Shown piece after piece: positions 32,946 through 45,689 of a DNA stretch of 64,000 nucleotides (position 1 is the stretch's first letter; each line of letters starts with the position of its first letter). The stretch is from Dromiciops gliroides. Its lineage: Eukaryota > Chordata > Mammalia > Microbiotheria > Microbiotheriidae. The position numbers and the translations under genes are program-made. The stretch spans positions 262,088,441 through 262,152,440 of the forward strand of contig NC_057862.1 of assembly GCF_019393635.1 (NCBI RefSeq), written 5' to 3'. The notes under the pieces are model-generated. The model saw only the letters and a program-made list of their open reading frames with translations. It was not told the DNA's origin and searched no databases.

Positions 32946-33268
32946 CATACTGTAAATCATCCTCCCAAAAATGTTTTGGGAATTTTTTTTTTAATTCTAG
33001 TGAGGCTGGAAATCTTGTCTCTCTTGAGCTAATTATGAACTATAATAGATTGGTATGCTAAAAAGCAGAATCATTCCAGAATTACAGAAACTCCCCAATG
33101 GAGATAAAATATTGCAACATAATCTTATATACTATATAAACACATCAAGAAATTTGTCTAAGAGATGTAAATAAACATTGAAGTCAATGGGCTAAAAATT
33201 CTCCTGATTTAAACTCCATTGAAAACACACAGATTATAATCAAGTCTTGACTTTTAAAAATGAACTTT

Positions 33269-33433
33269 AGGGGGCAGCTAAGTGGCACAGTGGATAAAGC
33301 ACAGACCTTGGATTCAGGAGGATCTGAGTTGAAATGTGACCTCAGACACTTGACACTTACTAGTTGTGTGATCCTGGCCAAGTCACTTAACCCTCATTGC
33401 CCTGCAAAAAACCAAACCAAAACCAACAAACAA
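33269..33433 (+). mobile_element. WSINE1-like SINE
   Basis: Full-length; target duplication AAAAATGAACTTT. Confidence 0.92.
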
Positions 33434-33586
33434 AAAAATGAACTTTGCAATTACTGTCAAAAGTGATGAAAAATTTAAAAGTCCATGCCCTCAAAGAGTT
33501 CAAAATCTATTTGTGGAGGGAGGGAGACAATATTTGAACAACTATATAAAAACAAGATGTAAATATACAGGTGTAAATTATGTCCC

Positions 33587-34050
33587 ACACAGCTAGGTGG
33601 TACAGTACTGAGATGCAATTAATATCCTGAGGATACAATGTATATCCTTGAATAAAAAAGGAGTTTTGGCTTCAAGTCAGTAAGACATCTTTCTGAGTTC
33701 ATACTGGCCTTAGACATTTACTGACTATGTGACCTTGGATAAGTCACTTAACCCTATTTGCCTCAGTTCCTCATCTGTAAAAATGAGCTGGAGAAAGAAA
33801 TGGCAAATCATTCTAGTATCTTTTTTTTTTTTTTGGTGGGGCAATGAGGGTTAAGTGACTTGCCCAGAGTCACACAGCTAGTAAGTGCCAAGTGTCTGAG
33901 GCTGGATTTGAACTCAGGTTCTCTTGAATCCAGGGCCAGTGCTTTATCCACTACACCACGTAGCTTCCCATCACTCTAGTATCTTTGCCAAGAAAACCCC
34001 AAATGGGGTCACAAAGAGTCAGACACAACTAAAACAACTCCACCACAATG
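33587..34050 (+). mobile_element. Long CORE-SINE split by a younger SINE
   Basis: Head near 33590, CORE near 33690-33780, tail near 33985-34050 (AAGAAAACCCCAAATGGGG). Extra sequence near 33605-33660 suggests a small insertion. Confidence 0.75.
33824..33971 (-). mobile_element. WSINE1-like SINE
   Basis: Nested in the long CORE-SINE; flanks CATTCTAGTATCTTT / CACTCTAGTATCTTT. Confidence 0.92.
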
Positions 34051-34114
34051 ACAACAACAATCCCCTGTCCCAAAGATCATTGATATGGGATGCTCTCCTT
34101 GATGGAGGAGGCTA

Positions 34115-34795
34115 AAAGGGTTGACAGATAATTGATCAATAGTAGGTATCAATAGTACCTAAAAGGGATTAACAGAAAAACCTAAGACCCAAGCTCTAAT
34201 TTAGATCTGAGCTCTAAGAGGGATTCAGAACCCCATTAATGGATAACATAAGACTTGAGTCTTTATTAATACAAGTCAGGGCCTAGGTTCTCATTACCCA
34301 CATTAATCAGTACTCATAACAAGAACATAAAGAGGCAGGTCATAGGGACCTTAACTATAACAATGACACACAGACAGGGTAAAGAAATTCTAACTGATAA
34401 ATGAAAATATTTTGAAACTAGGCATGGGAATGAAAAGGTGGCATGCTCAGAAAAGGCCAGATTTGTCACCAGATTCATCTTTTGACATGTAAACCCCCAA
34501 AACACACCTCCACAGAAAAAGGTACCCACCTCAGGAGTTGGCTTAAGCCCCCAGGAACTCCAAATTAGGATAAGCCCTCCCCTGTACCTCCCTAAGGAGG
34601 ACAATAGTATAATGAGACTGATAATCAATTTATCTATACTATAAATATAATTGTCTTTCTTTTCCCTATTCGAGAGATACCTCTATGATGTTCTTCCTGT
34701 GGTCACTTACAGTATTGCAATAAAACTTGGGAAATTGAGTCACAGAGTCTTGTAATTCTTTTGGGAAGCCTCATGATTTATTTGCCATCCCAGAT
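34115..34795 (+). repeat. LTR of a second ERV family
   Basis: A roughly 680-bp segment contains a TATA-like CTATAAATATAA near 34639 and AATAAA at about 34720. Its last ~160 bp match the minus strand of 28672-28823. The right edge lies near CCATCCCA. The left edge is uncertain. Confidence 0.65.
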
Positions 34796-34965
34796 CATAT
34801 ACACATACATATTTATGTTTATACACATATGAATATATACACAGATATAAGTAAAGAGAGTCAGTGGTGATCAGAAAGCAAGGGATTGCCCCTCTACTCC
34901 CTCTTCCAGACACTGCTCTCTGTTGGGCCATTTTAATACTCCCTGAAAAGGTGAAGGATATTCTT

Positions 34966-35153
34966 TTTTTTATTGTTTTTTTGGTTTGGGGGGTTTATTT
35001 ATTTATTTATTTATTTTGCAGGGCAATGAGGGTTAAGTGACTTGCCCAGAGTCACACAGCTAGTAAGTGTCAAGTATCTGAGGCCAGATTTGAACTCAGG
35101 TACTCCTGAATCCAGGGCCAGTGCTTTATCCACTGCGCCATCTAGCTGCCTCC
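34966..35153 (-). mobile_element. WSINE1-like SINE
   Basis: Includes a (TTTA)n-rich tail; perfect 16-bp target duplication GGTGAAGGATATTCTT. Confidence 0.93.
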
Positions 35154-35269
35154 GGTGAAGGATATTCTTGCTGTGAGGCAAGCCATGTAAGAGTATGGAA
35201 CCAGAATAGGGATGTACAGGATTGCTTCTTCCCATTTGTCCTTCAGCTTTAAACTTCTCCTTCTTTGTG

Positions 35270-35520
35270 AGGGCAATAATAATAATTAGAATTTATATGG
35301 TGCTTTAAAATTTGCAAAGCACTTTGAAATATTACTTCATTTTATCCTCACCAACCTGGGATGTAGATGCTATTATTATCTCTATTTTATAGATAAGAAA
35401 ACTGAGGCAGATAGAGCTTAAATTACTTGCCCAAGATCATTCAGTGAATAAGTGTTCAAGGCCAAATCAGAACTCATTTTCATGAGTCCGGGCCCAAAGT
35501 TCTATCCATGCCATTTAGAT
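35270..35520 (+). repeat. Old MIR/L2-like repeat
   Basis: GCAAAGCACTTTGAAATATT, CATTTTATCCTCACC and GATAAGAAAACTGAGGCAG in typical order. Confidence 0.6.
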
Positions 35521-35849
35521 TATCTGTACTAAGGTAACTAAGTTATTACCTCTTTTAGGCCACTTATCTCAAGGCCAAAGTTGATACAGAGACTTGCTTT
35601 ATACAATAGCCCACCCAGTGTTCCTAGGCCCACCAGCCAGGACACACCATGGAGGGAGGAGGGTAATACCAAATCTTTGCTCCTTTGCAGGCCTCTCATC
35701 AAAGGCTGTGTTCTTCTTTCATGCAGACTGAAAAAAGACTCACTTTCATCTAGGGATTCAACATTGCCACCAAGTCAACTAAGGGATCCACTTTCTCTTT
35801 AACTTCACATTAACTATAATTAATCAGAGGTTTTACCTCCCTATCAATG

Positions 35850-36180
35850 AACAAATAAAAAAGCATTTATGAAATGCTTACTATGTGCCAACTACTGTAC
35901 TAAAGACTGGGGTTGTAGATAGAAAAAGTAAGTCAGTTCCTGCTCTCAAGGACTTTACACTGTAATTGGAGGAGATAACACAAAAGAAAGTTTGGCTGCA
36001 AGGCAGATGGAAAGGTCCAGAAGTTCTCAGGGTGATGGGACAGATGACAAGGCAAAAGGATCCTTAGGTTACACAAGTAGGACAGATGAAAGTACTGAAG
36101 ACTGTTAGGGCAGCCAGACAGCAATGGTTACCTGTTGGTCCAGGAATTGGAAAGCAAGGTACCCTTCAATAACTGTAATC
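35850..36180 (+). repeat. Ancient LINE-derived repeat
   Basis: AAGCATTTATGAAATGCTTA, CTATGTGCCAACTACTG, GCTCTCAAGGACTTTACA; same family as 16860-17400. Confidence 0.5.
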
Positions 36181-36489
36181 CTTAGTCCTTCAGATTCCTT
36201 TCTGGTGAGGAATTGTCTAAATATACTATGAAAATACTTTCCAGTTGAGGGCAACCTGAATCACTGGGACCCCAAAGCTTTAGCAACTCCATGCTGGGGA
36301 TAGAAAAAGTGAAGAATGGAACCATATCCAAAAACAGTCCATCTTTATTGGTTAAGTATTATTAAAGGCCAGATCTAAAAAACTAAAGGACTGAAAATTT
36401 TTCCTCCTTCCTAGGGTAGAATCAATTTGTCAAGGATATGGTTTCTGAGACACCATTCTGGTAGTCAGGATCATAATGAAGCCGCTATT

Positions 36490-37330
36490 TCAAGATCATG
36501 CTTCAGGGGAAGAACCAAGATGATGGAGTAAAGGCAGAGAGTCACCTAAACTCTCCTAAATTCTCCCTCCAAACAATTTTGATGCCTCAAAACAAATTCT
36601 GAACTGTCAGAACAAAAAAAAAGGTTGGGGGTGAAATAATTTCCAAGCCTAAGACAACTTAGATGGTTGGAAGGAAAGATCTATCTCACTGGGGTAAGAG
36701 TGGAGTGCAATCCAGAGTAAGGTTGTACCTGTGTAGGCCATGACTCAGCAAGCCAGCAGCAAGTCTTGACAGCTGTAGCTCCCAGAGTTCTCATCCCCAA
36801 AGATGGTGAGGGTTTTCAGACAATTAGTTAAAAGGAGATTTCAAGAAACCCTTAGCTGGCCCTGGGAGCAGATCTCTGTTGCATTAACCATATATGGTTC
36901 TGGGTCACAGTCCTAGAACTAGTTGAAGCAGTAGCAGAAGTGGGGACCCTGGACACAGTTCCAGGGGAAAAGAGCACCTGTGGTCACTCACAGACCAGAA
37001 CACAGTCCAGAAGAGCAGTAGCAACAGCTCTCCTTAAATCGTACTGCCCTAGAAGAAATGAAAACTTACAGACCCCCAGAACTAGCTCTGAAAACAGCAG
37101 CATGAAAAACCTGAATCTTGGGACAGTGTTCCCTCTACCCTGGGAGCAGAGCCCAACTTTAACATAAAGTTAAAAGACAAGAAAAGTGAGCAAACAACAG
37201 AAAGAACCTGACAATAGAAAGTTACTATGATGACAGGGAAGAGCAAAAGACAAACTCAGAAGAAGACAACGATGTCAAAACAGTGACATGAAAAGCCTCA
37301 AAAAAAAAAAATGTGAATTGGTCTCAGCCC
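36490..37330 (+). mobile_element. L1/HAL1 5' end fragment
   Basis: Begins with the L1-type GAACCAAGATGATGGAG motif and continues through a 5' UTR homologous to 13930-14290, into a degenerate ORF1 start (SEQQKEP-like, then GTGAATTGGTCTCAG). It breaks at a C-run (about 37329-37341). Confidence 0.7.
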
Positions 37331-37611
37331 CCCCCCCCCTTCCCAAATCCTGGAAGACAAGAGAACAACACCTATTGCAAATATGTATAGTAATGCAAAA
37401 TGAAGTTAACTAGGTGGCTCAATAGATAAGAGTGCCAGGCCTGGAATCAGAAAGGCAAATCTCTCAACCCTAAAAAATGACTGAACAAATGCAAAATAAA
37501 TTCTCACATTAGCCATGTCAGAGAGAGGGAGAGAGAGAACAAGAGAAGAAAATATGCTTCAATTTACATTATGAGTCCATTAATTCTCTTTTTGAAGATG
37601 GGTAGCATGTT

Positions 37612-37771
37612 TTTTTGGTTTTGGGGTTTTTTTTTTGCAGGGCAATGGGGGTTAAGTGACTTGCCCAGGGTCACACAGCTAGTAAGTGTCAAGTGTCTGA
37701 GGCCCCATTTGAACTCAGGTACTCATGAATCCAGGGCCGGTGCTTTATCCACTGTACCACCTAGCCACCCC
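37612..37771 (-). mobile_element. WSINE1-like SINE
   Basis: Nested in L1; flanks GGTAGCATGTTTT / GATAGTATGTTTT. Confidence 0.9.
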
Positions 37772-37956
37772 GATAGTATGTTTTATCATGAGTCCTTTGG
37801 AACTGTGATTGATCATCATGTTGATTAGAATTATTAAGTCTTTCAAAGTTGCAATATTGCTGTTACTGTATAAATTGTTCTGCTTCTATTCACTTCACTT
37901 TGCATCAGTTTATATAAGTCTTCCCAGGTTTTTCTAAAAACCATCCCCTTCATAAT

Positions 37957-38117
37957 CTCTCTCTCTCTCTCTCTTTTTTTTTTGGTGAGGCAATTGGGGT
38001 TAAGTGACTTGCCTAGGGTCACACAGCTAGTAAGTGTTAAGTGTCTGAGGTCGGATTTGAACTCAGGTACCCCTGACTCCAGGGCCAGTGCTCTATCCAC
38101 TGTGCCACATAGCTGCC
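37957..38117 (-). mobile_element. WSINE1-like SINE with CT-rich tail
   Basis: Nested in L1; target duplication CCCCTTCATAAT. Confidence 0.92.
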
Positions 38118-38839
38118 CCCCTTCATAATTTCTTATAGCACAATAGTATTCCATCATATATTCATATTCCACATCCATTCCCCAATTGATAGGCATCCTA
38201 TTAGTTTTCAATTCTTTGCCACCACAAAAAGAAATGCTATAAATATATCTATATGGGTTCTTTTCTTCTTCCTTTGATCTCTCTGGAGTCAAGACCTAGT
38301 AGTGCTATGGCTGGATCAAAGGATATGCACAGTTTTATAGCTTTTTGGATATAGTTCCAAATTGCTTTCTACTAGTTCACAGTTTCACCAGGAGTGCATT
38401 AATGTACATGCTCTCACACAGTCCCTATAGCATCTGTCATTTTCCTATTTTGTCATCTTAGACAATGTGATGGGTATGAGATGATACTGCAGCATTACTT
38501 TTTTAGTTGACACTGTGGTTCTCTAAGTAAACCATCATATTATCTCCAAAGAGTGGTAGTTTCCTCCCTTCTTTACTATGCTTATTCCTTCAATTTCTTT
38601 TTTCTTATTTTATTGCTACAACTAGCATTTCTAGTACAACATTCAAAAGTAATGGTGATAATGAACATCCTTGCTTCACTCTAGTTTTACTGGAAAAGCT
38701 TGTAGTCTATTCCCATTAAAGATAATGTTTGCTTTTGGTTTTAGATAAATACTACATATCATTTTAAAGTACGCCTCATTAATTCCCATGCTTTTAAAAA
38801 GCAGGGAGCAAAATACTTTATTAATTAAAAAAAAAAGCA

Positions 38840-38990
38840 GGGAGTAGCTAGGTGGCACAGTGGATAAAGCACTGGCCCTGGATTCAGGAGGACCTGAGTT
38901 CAAATCTGACCTCAGCCACTTGACACTTATTAGCTGTGTGACCCTGGGCAAGTCACTTAACCCTCATTGCCCCATGCAAAAAAAAAAAAA
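38840..38990 (+). mobile_element. WSINE1-like SINE
   Basis: Nested in L1 ORF2; flanks AAAAAAGCAGGGA / AAAAAGGCAGGAA. Confidence 0.9.
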
Positions 38991-39471
38991 AAAAGGCAGG
39001 AATGGTGGTTGTGTTTTGTCAAAAGCTTTTTCTGCATCTATTGGACTGATCTCATTGTTTTTATTGGCTTTGTTATTAATATGGTCAATTATGCTTACAG
39101 GTTTCCTAATATTGAACCAGCCTTACATCATGGTATAAATCAAGTTTAGTCATCATATGTGATCTTTGTGTTGTGTTGTATCTGGAGCCTACTTGCTAAT
39201 ATTTTATTTAAAATTTTTACATCACTATTCATTAAGGAAATTGATCTATAGTTTTCTTTGTCTGTTTTGATTCTGTGGTTTAAGTTTCAAGATTAAATTT
39301 GTGTCACAGAAAGAATTTGGTATCCCTTCTTTGCCTATTTTTTTTTCAAATAAGTTATATAGAATTGGAATTAATTGTTCTTTAAAGTTTGGTAGAATTC
39401 ACTTGTAAATCCATCTAGTCCTTGGGTTTTTTCTTTGGGAGTTCATTAATGGCTTGTTCAACTTCTTTTTC

Positions 39472-39640
39472 TTTTTCTTTTCTTTCTTTCTTTTTTTTTG
39501 GTGGGGCAATGAGGGTTAAGTGACTTGCCCAGGGTCACAGAGCTAGTAAGTGTCAAGTGTCTGAGGCTGGATTTGAACTCAGGTCCTCCTGAATCCAGGG
39601 TAGGTGCTTTATCCACTGTGCCACCTAGCTGCAGCCCCAA
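39472..39640 (-). mobile_element. WSINE1-like SINE
   Basis: Nested in L1 ORF2; left flank TTCAACTTCTTTTT. Confidence 0.9.
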
Positions 39641-39709
39641 TCTTTTTGTTTTTTGGGGTTTTTTTTGTGGGCAGATGAGGTTTAAGTGACTTGCCCAGGG
39701 TCACACAGC
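39641..39709 (-). mobile_element. 5'-truncated SINE stacked on the previous one
   Basis: Only the tail half is present, ending CACACAGCT at TTCAACTACTTTTT, which repeats the left flank of the pair. Confidence 0.85.
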
Positions 39710-39818
39710 TTCAACTACTTTTTCTAGATGGGGTTATTTAAGTATTCTGTCCTCTGTTAATCTGTAAAATTAATATTTTTGTAAATATTCATCCATTTCA
39801 TTAAGATAGTTCTATTTG

Positions 39819-39965
39819 GGGGCAGCTAGGTGGTACAGTGGATAAAGCACTGGCCCTGGAGTCAGGAGGACCGGAGTTCAAATCTGGCCTCAGACACATG
39901 ACACTTACTAGCTGTGTGACCCTGGGCAAGTCACTTAACCCTCATTGCCCCTTGCAAAAAAAAAA
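39819..39965 (+). mobile_element. WSINE1-like SINE
   Basis: Nested in L1; flanks ATAGTTCTATTTG / ATAGTTCAATTTG. Confidence 0.92.
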
Positions 39966-40332
39966 ATAGTTCAATTTGCATATAGTTGGACAAAATAGCT
40001 CCTTTTCATTTTTATACTTGTAATTTTCCTCTCAATCAAATTAGCTATCAGCTTATCTATTTTATTGTTTTTTAAAAATCACTTCTAATTTTATTAAGTC
40101 AATGTTTCTTTTTTTCTACTTTCAAATTTTTTTATCTTTCATTTGATTTTCAGATTCCTAATTTGGTGTTTAATTGGGCTTTTAAAATTTTGTTGGCTTT
40201 CTAGTTGTTTTAGTTGCATGCCCAATTTATAGATCTGTTCTTTCTCTCTTATTGATAAAAGAACTTAGAGACAGAAGTTTTCTCCTAATTACTGCCTTGG
40301 CTACATCTCACCAATTTTGGTATGTTCAAATG

Positions 40333-40391
40333 TTCAGGTCCTCCTGAATCCAAGGGCTGGTGCTTTATCCTCTGTGCCACCTAGCTGTCCC
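40333..40391 (-). mobile_element. SINE head fragment
   Basis: First ~55 bases of the SINE on the minus strand only. Confidence 0.85.
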
Positions 40392-40411
40392 TTATCATCT
40401 AAATTCTTAAA

Positions 40412-40558
40412 GGGGCAGCTAGGTGGCACAGAGGATAAAGCACCAGCCCTTGGATTCAGGAGGACCTGAGTTCAAATCTGACCTCAGATACTTGACACTT
40501 ACCAGCTATGTGACTATGGGCAAGTCATTTAATCCTCATTGCCCTGCAAAAGAAAAAA
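40412..40558 (+). mobile_element. WSINE1-like SINE
   Basis: Full-length, somewhat diverged; nested in L1. Confidence 0.9.
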
Positions 40559-40734
40559 ATTTAGGTGCTATGTCATTTGGAATATATGTATAGTATTGAT
40601 ATTAATTCATTGTCCATGGTACCGTTTAGCAAAGTGTAATTTCATTACTTATTTCTTGTAAGTAGGTAAATTTTTGCTTTTGCTTTGTCTGAAATCATGA
40701 TTGATACTCCTGCCTTTTTTTCCTCAACAGCACT

Positions 40735-41093
40735 TTTCACATCAGCTGAGGAGACCCCCAGACTTGCCATAGCCTACAAAAAGCCTTTGAAGGGCATGAT
40801 GGTTTGGTGGTGCAATTTAAGATTAAGAGACACACACTACTTAGTAAACTAATGAAAGCCTATTGTGAATGACAGAATTTGTCAATAAGGCAGATCAGAT
40901 TCTGATTTGATGGGCAACCAATCAATGAAACAGACACAGCTGCACAGTTGGAAATGGAAATGGAAATGAAGATACAGTTGATATATTCCAGCAGCAGACA
41001 GGCAGTATTTACTAAAAAGAGAACCTGCAACTCTACTCCAGAACTGTGCTCCCAAGGAAAACAATACATTCACAATTAGAAAACCAAGATTTT
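40735..41093. other. Unassigned stretch between L1 pieces
   Basis: No repeat family or gene recognised. Confidence 0.35.
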
Positions 41094-41153
41094 GGGGGCA
41101 GCTAGGTGGCACAGTGGATAACCCTCATTGCCCCATGCAAAAAAAAAAAATAG
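41094..41153 (+). mobile_element. SINE with internal deletion
   Basis: The 5' head GGGGGCAGCTAGGTGGCACA...GGATAA is joined straight to ACCCTCATTGCCCC and an A-tail; about 85 bases are missing. Confidence 0.9.
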
Positions 41154-42005
41154 TTCAACTTTCCCTTGTCAGAACTAGATAAATCTAAACAAAAAAGAAG
41201 TTAAGGAATAAAATTCTAGAAAAGTTAGATATGACAGATCTCTGAAGAAAGTTGAATGGGAATCTTCTCAGCAGTACATGGAACCTACACAAAAATTGTC
41301 CATGTATTAGGGCATAAAAACCTTACAACCAGATGCAGAAAAGCAGAAATAGTAAACACATCCTTTTCAGATCATAATGCAATAAAAATTACATTCATTA
41401 ATGGACAATTGAAAGAGAGATTAAAAATCAATTGGAAATTAGTAATCTGATCCTAAAAAACAAGTGGTCAGGGCAGCTAGGTGGTGCAGTGGATAGAGCA
41501 CTGGGCCTGGAGTCAGGAGTACCTGAGTTCAAATCCGGCCTCAGACACTTAACACTTACTAGCTGTGTGACCCTGGGCAAGTCACTTAACCCCAATTGCC
41601 TCACTAAAAAAGCAAAAACAAAACAAGTGGTCAAAGAACAAATCCTAGAAACAATTGATGATTTCATTAAAGAAAATGACAATGATGAGACAACATATCA
41701 AAATTTATGGGATACAGCCAAAGTGGTACTTAGGGGAAATTTTATATTCCTAACTGCTTACATCCATAAAATAGAGAAAAAGCAGATCAATGAATTGGAC
41801 ATGGAACTAGAAAAACTAAAAAAAATGAACAAATTAAAAATCCCCAACTAAACAAATTAGAAATCCTGAAAATCAAAAGAGAGATTAATAAAATTGAAAG
41901 AAAACCACTGAACTAATAAATAAAACCAGAAGCTGGTTTTATGGGAAAAAACCCAATAAAATAGATAAACCATTGGTTAATTTGATAAAAAAACAAAGGA
42001 TGCAT
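41153..42005 (+). mobile_element. L1 ORF2 fragment
   Basis: Encodes the end of the L1 endonuclease (TSFSDHNAIKI near 41370) and the start of the reverse transcriptase region (NLWDTAKVVLRGNF near 41730). It is interrupted at 41471-41620 by a SINE with a perfect 13-bp target duplication, and also has internal stops. Confidence 0.82.
41471..41620 (+). mobile_element. WSINE1-like SINE in L1 ORF2
   Basis: Near-consensus; perfect 13-bp target duplication AAACAAGTGGTCA (41458-41470, 41621-41633). Confidence 0.94.
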
Positions 42006-42009
42006 AAAT

Positions 42010-42489
42010 TTTTATTACACCCTATTTATGAGATAATTTCCCCCTTCTTGCTTCCTTTTTCTCTTAGTGCACCCCTCTTCCCACTCATTCCATTCTTTTT
42101 TCTAGAACATCCAAACGTGATTCTTTCAATTAGACTCCTTTTATAAGCCCTAGTGATTTTATCATTGAAGGTTACAGTTTTCATTCTCTCATATAAGAAT
42201 GTAAACAATTTAATCTTTTTTAGTCCCCTATGTTTGCTCACTCATGTTGACCTTTTTATGCTTCTCTTCATTTTTGTGTTTGTATGTCAAATTTTTAACT
42301 CAACTTTGTCTTTTCATCAGGAATGCTTGGAACTTTTTTATTTCATTAAAGATTAATTTTTTTCCACTCTGGGATTATATTTAGTTTTCCTGGTTAAGTT
42401 ATTCTTGATTGTAAGCCTACATCTTTCTAGAATATCATATTCTAAGCTCTCCACTGCTTTATATTGGTGGCTGCTAAATCTTTTTTTTA
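42010..42489. other. AT-rich, probably repeat-derived stretch
   Basis: Lies between an L1 ORF2 fragment and an L1 3' end. No family was recognised with confidence. Confidence 0.35.
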
Positions 42490-43485
42490 ATCATAAAAGT
42501 ATTTTACTAATTTCCAGTTCCATGTAAAGATAGTTTTCAACATTTGTTTTCATAGGATTTTGAGTTCCAAATTTTTCTCCCTCCTCCTTAAGACAGAAAG
42601 TAATCTGATATAGGTTATACATGTACAACAATATTAAACATTTCTACATTAGTCATGCTGTGAAAGAATAATCAGAACAAAATGGAAAACCTTCAAAAAA
42701 CAAAAAAGAACAAACAAAAAGGAGAAACAGTATGGTTCAATCTGCACTCAGATTCCACAGTTCTTTTTTCTGGATGTGGAGAGCATTTCCTATGAGTCCT
42801 TTGGAATTGTCTTGAATCATTTATTGCTGAGAAGAGCTAAGTCTATCACAGTTGATCATCGCACAATGTTGCTATTACTCTGTAGTATTCTCCTGGTTCT
42901 GCTCACTTCACTCAGTATCAATCCGCTTAAGTATTTCCAGGTTTTTCTGAAATCTTCATGCTCATCATTTCTTATAGCACAATGGTATTCCATTGCATTC
43001 ATATACGACAACTTGTTTAGCCATTCCCCAAATGATGGGCTTCCCCTTGATTTCCAATTCTTTGCCACTAAAAAAGAGAGCTGCTATAAATATTTTTGTG
43101 CATGTGAGTCCTTTCCCCTTTTTTTATGATGTCTTGGGGATACAGACCTAGTAGTGGTATTACTGGATCAAAGGGTATGCACAGCCCCCTAGCCTTTTTG
43201 TCATGGTTCCAAATTGCTCTCTAGAATGGTTGGATCAGTTCACAACTTTACCAACAAATGCATTAGTATTCCAATTTTTCCACATCTTCTCCAACATTTA
43301 TTATTTTTCCTTTTTTGTCATATTAGCCAATCTGATCGATGTAAGGTGGTACCTCAAAGTTATTTTAATTTGCATTTCTCTAATCAATAGTGATTTAGAG
43401 CATTTTTTCATATGGCAATAGATAGCTTTGATTTCTTCATCTGAAAACTGTCTATTCATATCCTTTGACCACTCTTTTTTGTTAA
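42490..43485 (-). mobile_element. L1 3' end and ORF2 C-terminus
   Basis: A minus-strand L1 3' UTR followed by the ORF2 C-terminal region. The same motifs recur at 37.8, 44.9 and 52.6 kb. Non-coding now. Confidence 0.8.
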
Positions 43486-44125
43486 TTTACTTCTTGATTA
43501 TAAGCTTTATGTTAGTGCTAGGCTCTGTACACTTCAGTGGGGTGGATGTCTGGCTTGAGCTTTTGTCTTCTCATGTTCTTCTACTGTTTTCCTAGTTCAA
43601 TCTAGGGGTTAGTTTAGGTTCCCCAAAATCTCAGGGGAACATTTATTCATTGCCCTCGTGGTCTGATTTTTGAGAGTTCCTGACCTAAGTTTGGTTCTGT
43701 CAGCATGTTTTTGGTTGGGAGTTTTATCAGACTGCTGCTTGACTCAGTCACTATTGGTCTGCTGGGATGTTCTGTGGGTTCAGAGTAACTGAACTGCAGG
43801 CTCCCTTTTCAGATGGAATACTGTTTTCTGGTCCATGAATTAGAGTCACACAGTTACCACTTACTTCCTGGTACTCATTCCCTGCTCAGTACACTTTTAG
43901 GGCCAATTTTTAAACCACTCCTCTCCACCCTGGATTAGTCACTTGGGCCCGAGTGGTAGGCAATAGAGCTGTCAGATGGCACAAATTCCTGTACCCAGTG
44001 CCTACTCAGGGAAACCCTCAGATATCTTTCTGGTCCTCTGTCTCAGCCCTTTCTGTCTCTGGGCGCTGGAATGTTCCCCACCACAGCTGCTGTGTGCTCC
44101 TACCAGTCCCTGTCCCATGTCTTTA
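43486..44125 (-). repeat. Possible L1 5' UTR-like segment
   Basis: GC-richer than its L1 neighbours, with a style of sequence like the L1 5' UTR at 60.1-60.8 kb (on the minus strand), but alignment is weak by eye. Confidence 0.35.
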
Positions 44126-44660
44126 GGGGAATGGGGAATAGCTGAACAAGTTGTGGTATATGAATGTAATGGAATACTATTGTGCTGTAAGAAACGATGA
44201 GCAGGCAGGTTTCAGAGAAACCTGGAAGGATTTACATGAACTGATGCTGAATGAGATGAGCAGAACCAGAACATTGTACACATCAACTGTGATAGACTTG
44301 ACACAATGGTCCAAGATAGTTCCAAAGGACTCATGATGGAAAATGCGCTCCAAATCCAGAAAAAAGAACTGTGGAATCTAGATGCAGATTGAACCATACT
44401 ATTTCTATTTTTTTGTTTTTGTTTTTTGAGGTTTTTCCTTTTTGCTCTGATTCTTCTTTCACAGCATGACTAATGCAAAAATATGTTTAATGTGATTGTA
44501 CATATATAACCTATATCAGATTGCTTACTGTCTTGGAGAGGGGGGAGGGAGGAGAAGGAGGGAGTAAAATTTGAAACTAGAAATCTTATAAAAATAAATG
44601 TTGAAAACGATCTCTACATGTAACTAGAAAATACTAAAATACTTTTATGAAAAAAAACAT
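44126..44660 (+). mobile_element. L1 3' end
   Basis: Typical marsupial L1 3' region: end of ORF2 (GGGGAATGGGGAATAGCTG..., GAATGTAATGGAATACTA), T-rich block, G-rich GGGGGGAGGGAGGAG, A-rich end. Confidence 0.82.
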
Positions 44661-44884
44661 GGAAATTATATTCAGCAAACAAACAGCTTCCCATATATCT
44701 CCATATGGAAATGCACCCAATTAAATAAATCAGCCCCCAAGGAAGAATTGAGATGGCAAGAGTGAGAGGGAGCATTGGAATCTAGCTCTCCCCCCACACT
44801 AGAGAATGCAACAGATTGAATTCTAATTGGAAAAGCAAAGAAGTCACAATGAATCATTTTTCCAGCCCAGGGCAATTTAGGGAG

Positions 44885-45400
44885 ACATGTGGGTCCTTTT
44901 CCCTTTTTTATGATCTTTGGGAAAAAGACCTAATAGTGGTATTACTGGGTCAAAGGGTATGCACAGCTTTATAGCCTTTTGGACATGGTTCCAAATTGCT
45001 CTCCAGAATGGTTGGATCAGTCCACAGCTCCACCAACAATGCATCAGTGTTTCAATTTTTCCACAGCTTCTCCAACATTTATTATTTCCTTTTTTTTGTC
45101 ATATTAGCCAATCTGGTGTGAGATGGTACATTAGAGCTGTTTTAATTTGCATTTCTCTAACCAATAGTGATTTAGTACATTTTTTTATATGGCAATAGAT
45201 AGCTTTGATTTCTTCATCTGAAAACTGCCTGTTCATATCCTTTGACTATTTCTCAATTGGGGAATGACTTGGATTCTTATAAATTTGATTTAGTTCCCAA
45301 TATATTTTAGAAATGAGGCCTTTATCAGAAATACTGGCTATAAAAATTGTTTCCCACATGCTATTTTTAAGTAGACTTCCATTTATTAAATGTAATATGG
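44885..45400 (-). mobile_element. L1 3' end/ORF2 fragment
   Basis: Minus-strand copy of the ORF2 C-terminal region seen at 42.5-43.5 kb, extending to CATGCTATTTTTAAGT. Confidence 0.8.
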
Positions 45401-45689
45401 TCTACAAATTGTATCTTGAATGAATCAGACAGTCAGGCCTGGCCCAGAATAGACTATCAAGAGTCTACTTTATAATAGAGTTTACTTATAGTAATAGACA
45501 AACATTATGTCATGTTTTTTTTCAGTGTGAAAGTGATCAGTTACTCCTATTTTTAAGACCTGTTCCATATTAAAATTTTGATTCCTTTAAAACAGAAAAT
45601 AATCATACATATTTAATTTTTCCATTGATCTTTACAAGGGTACACATTCCACAGCTAGCCCCTCAAAGTGGGTGAAATATGGTACCTTT

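Larger units (their letters stand above)
37480..40730 (-). mobile_element. L1 3' UTR to ORF2, broken by many SINEs
   Basis: Going rightwards this runs from the L1 3' end (37480-38330) through ORF2 reverse-transcriptase sequence (about 38540-39470) to the endonuclease region near 40700, all on the minus strand. At least eight SINE pieces interrupt it. No long open frame remains. Confidence 0.8.
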
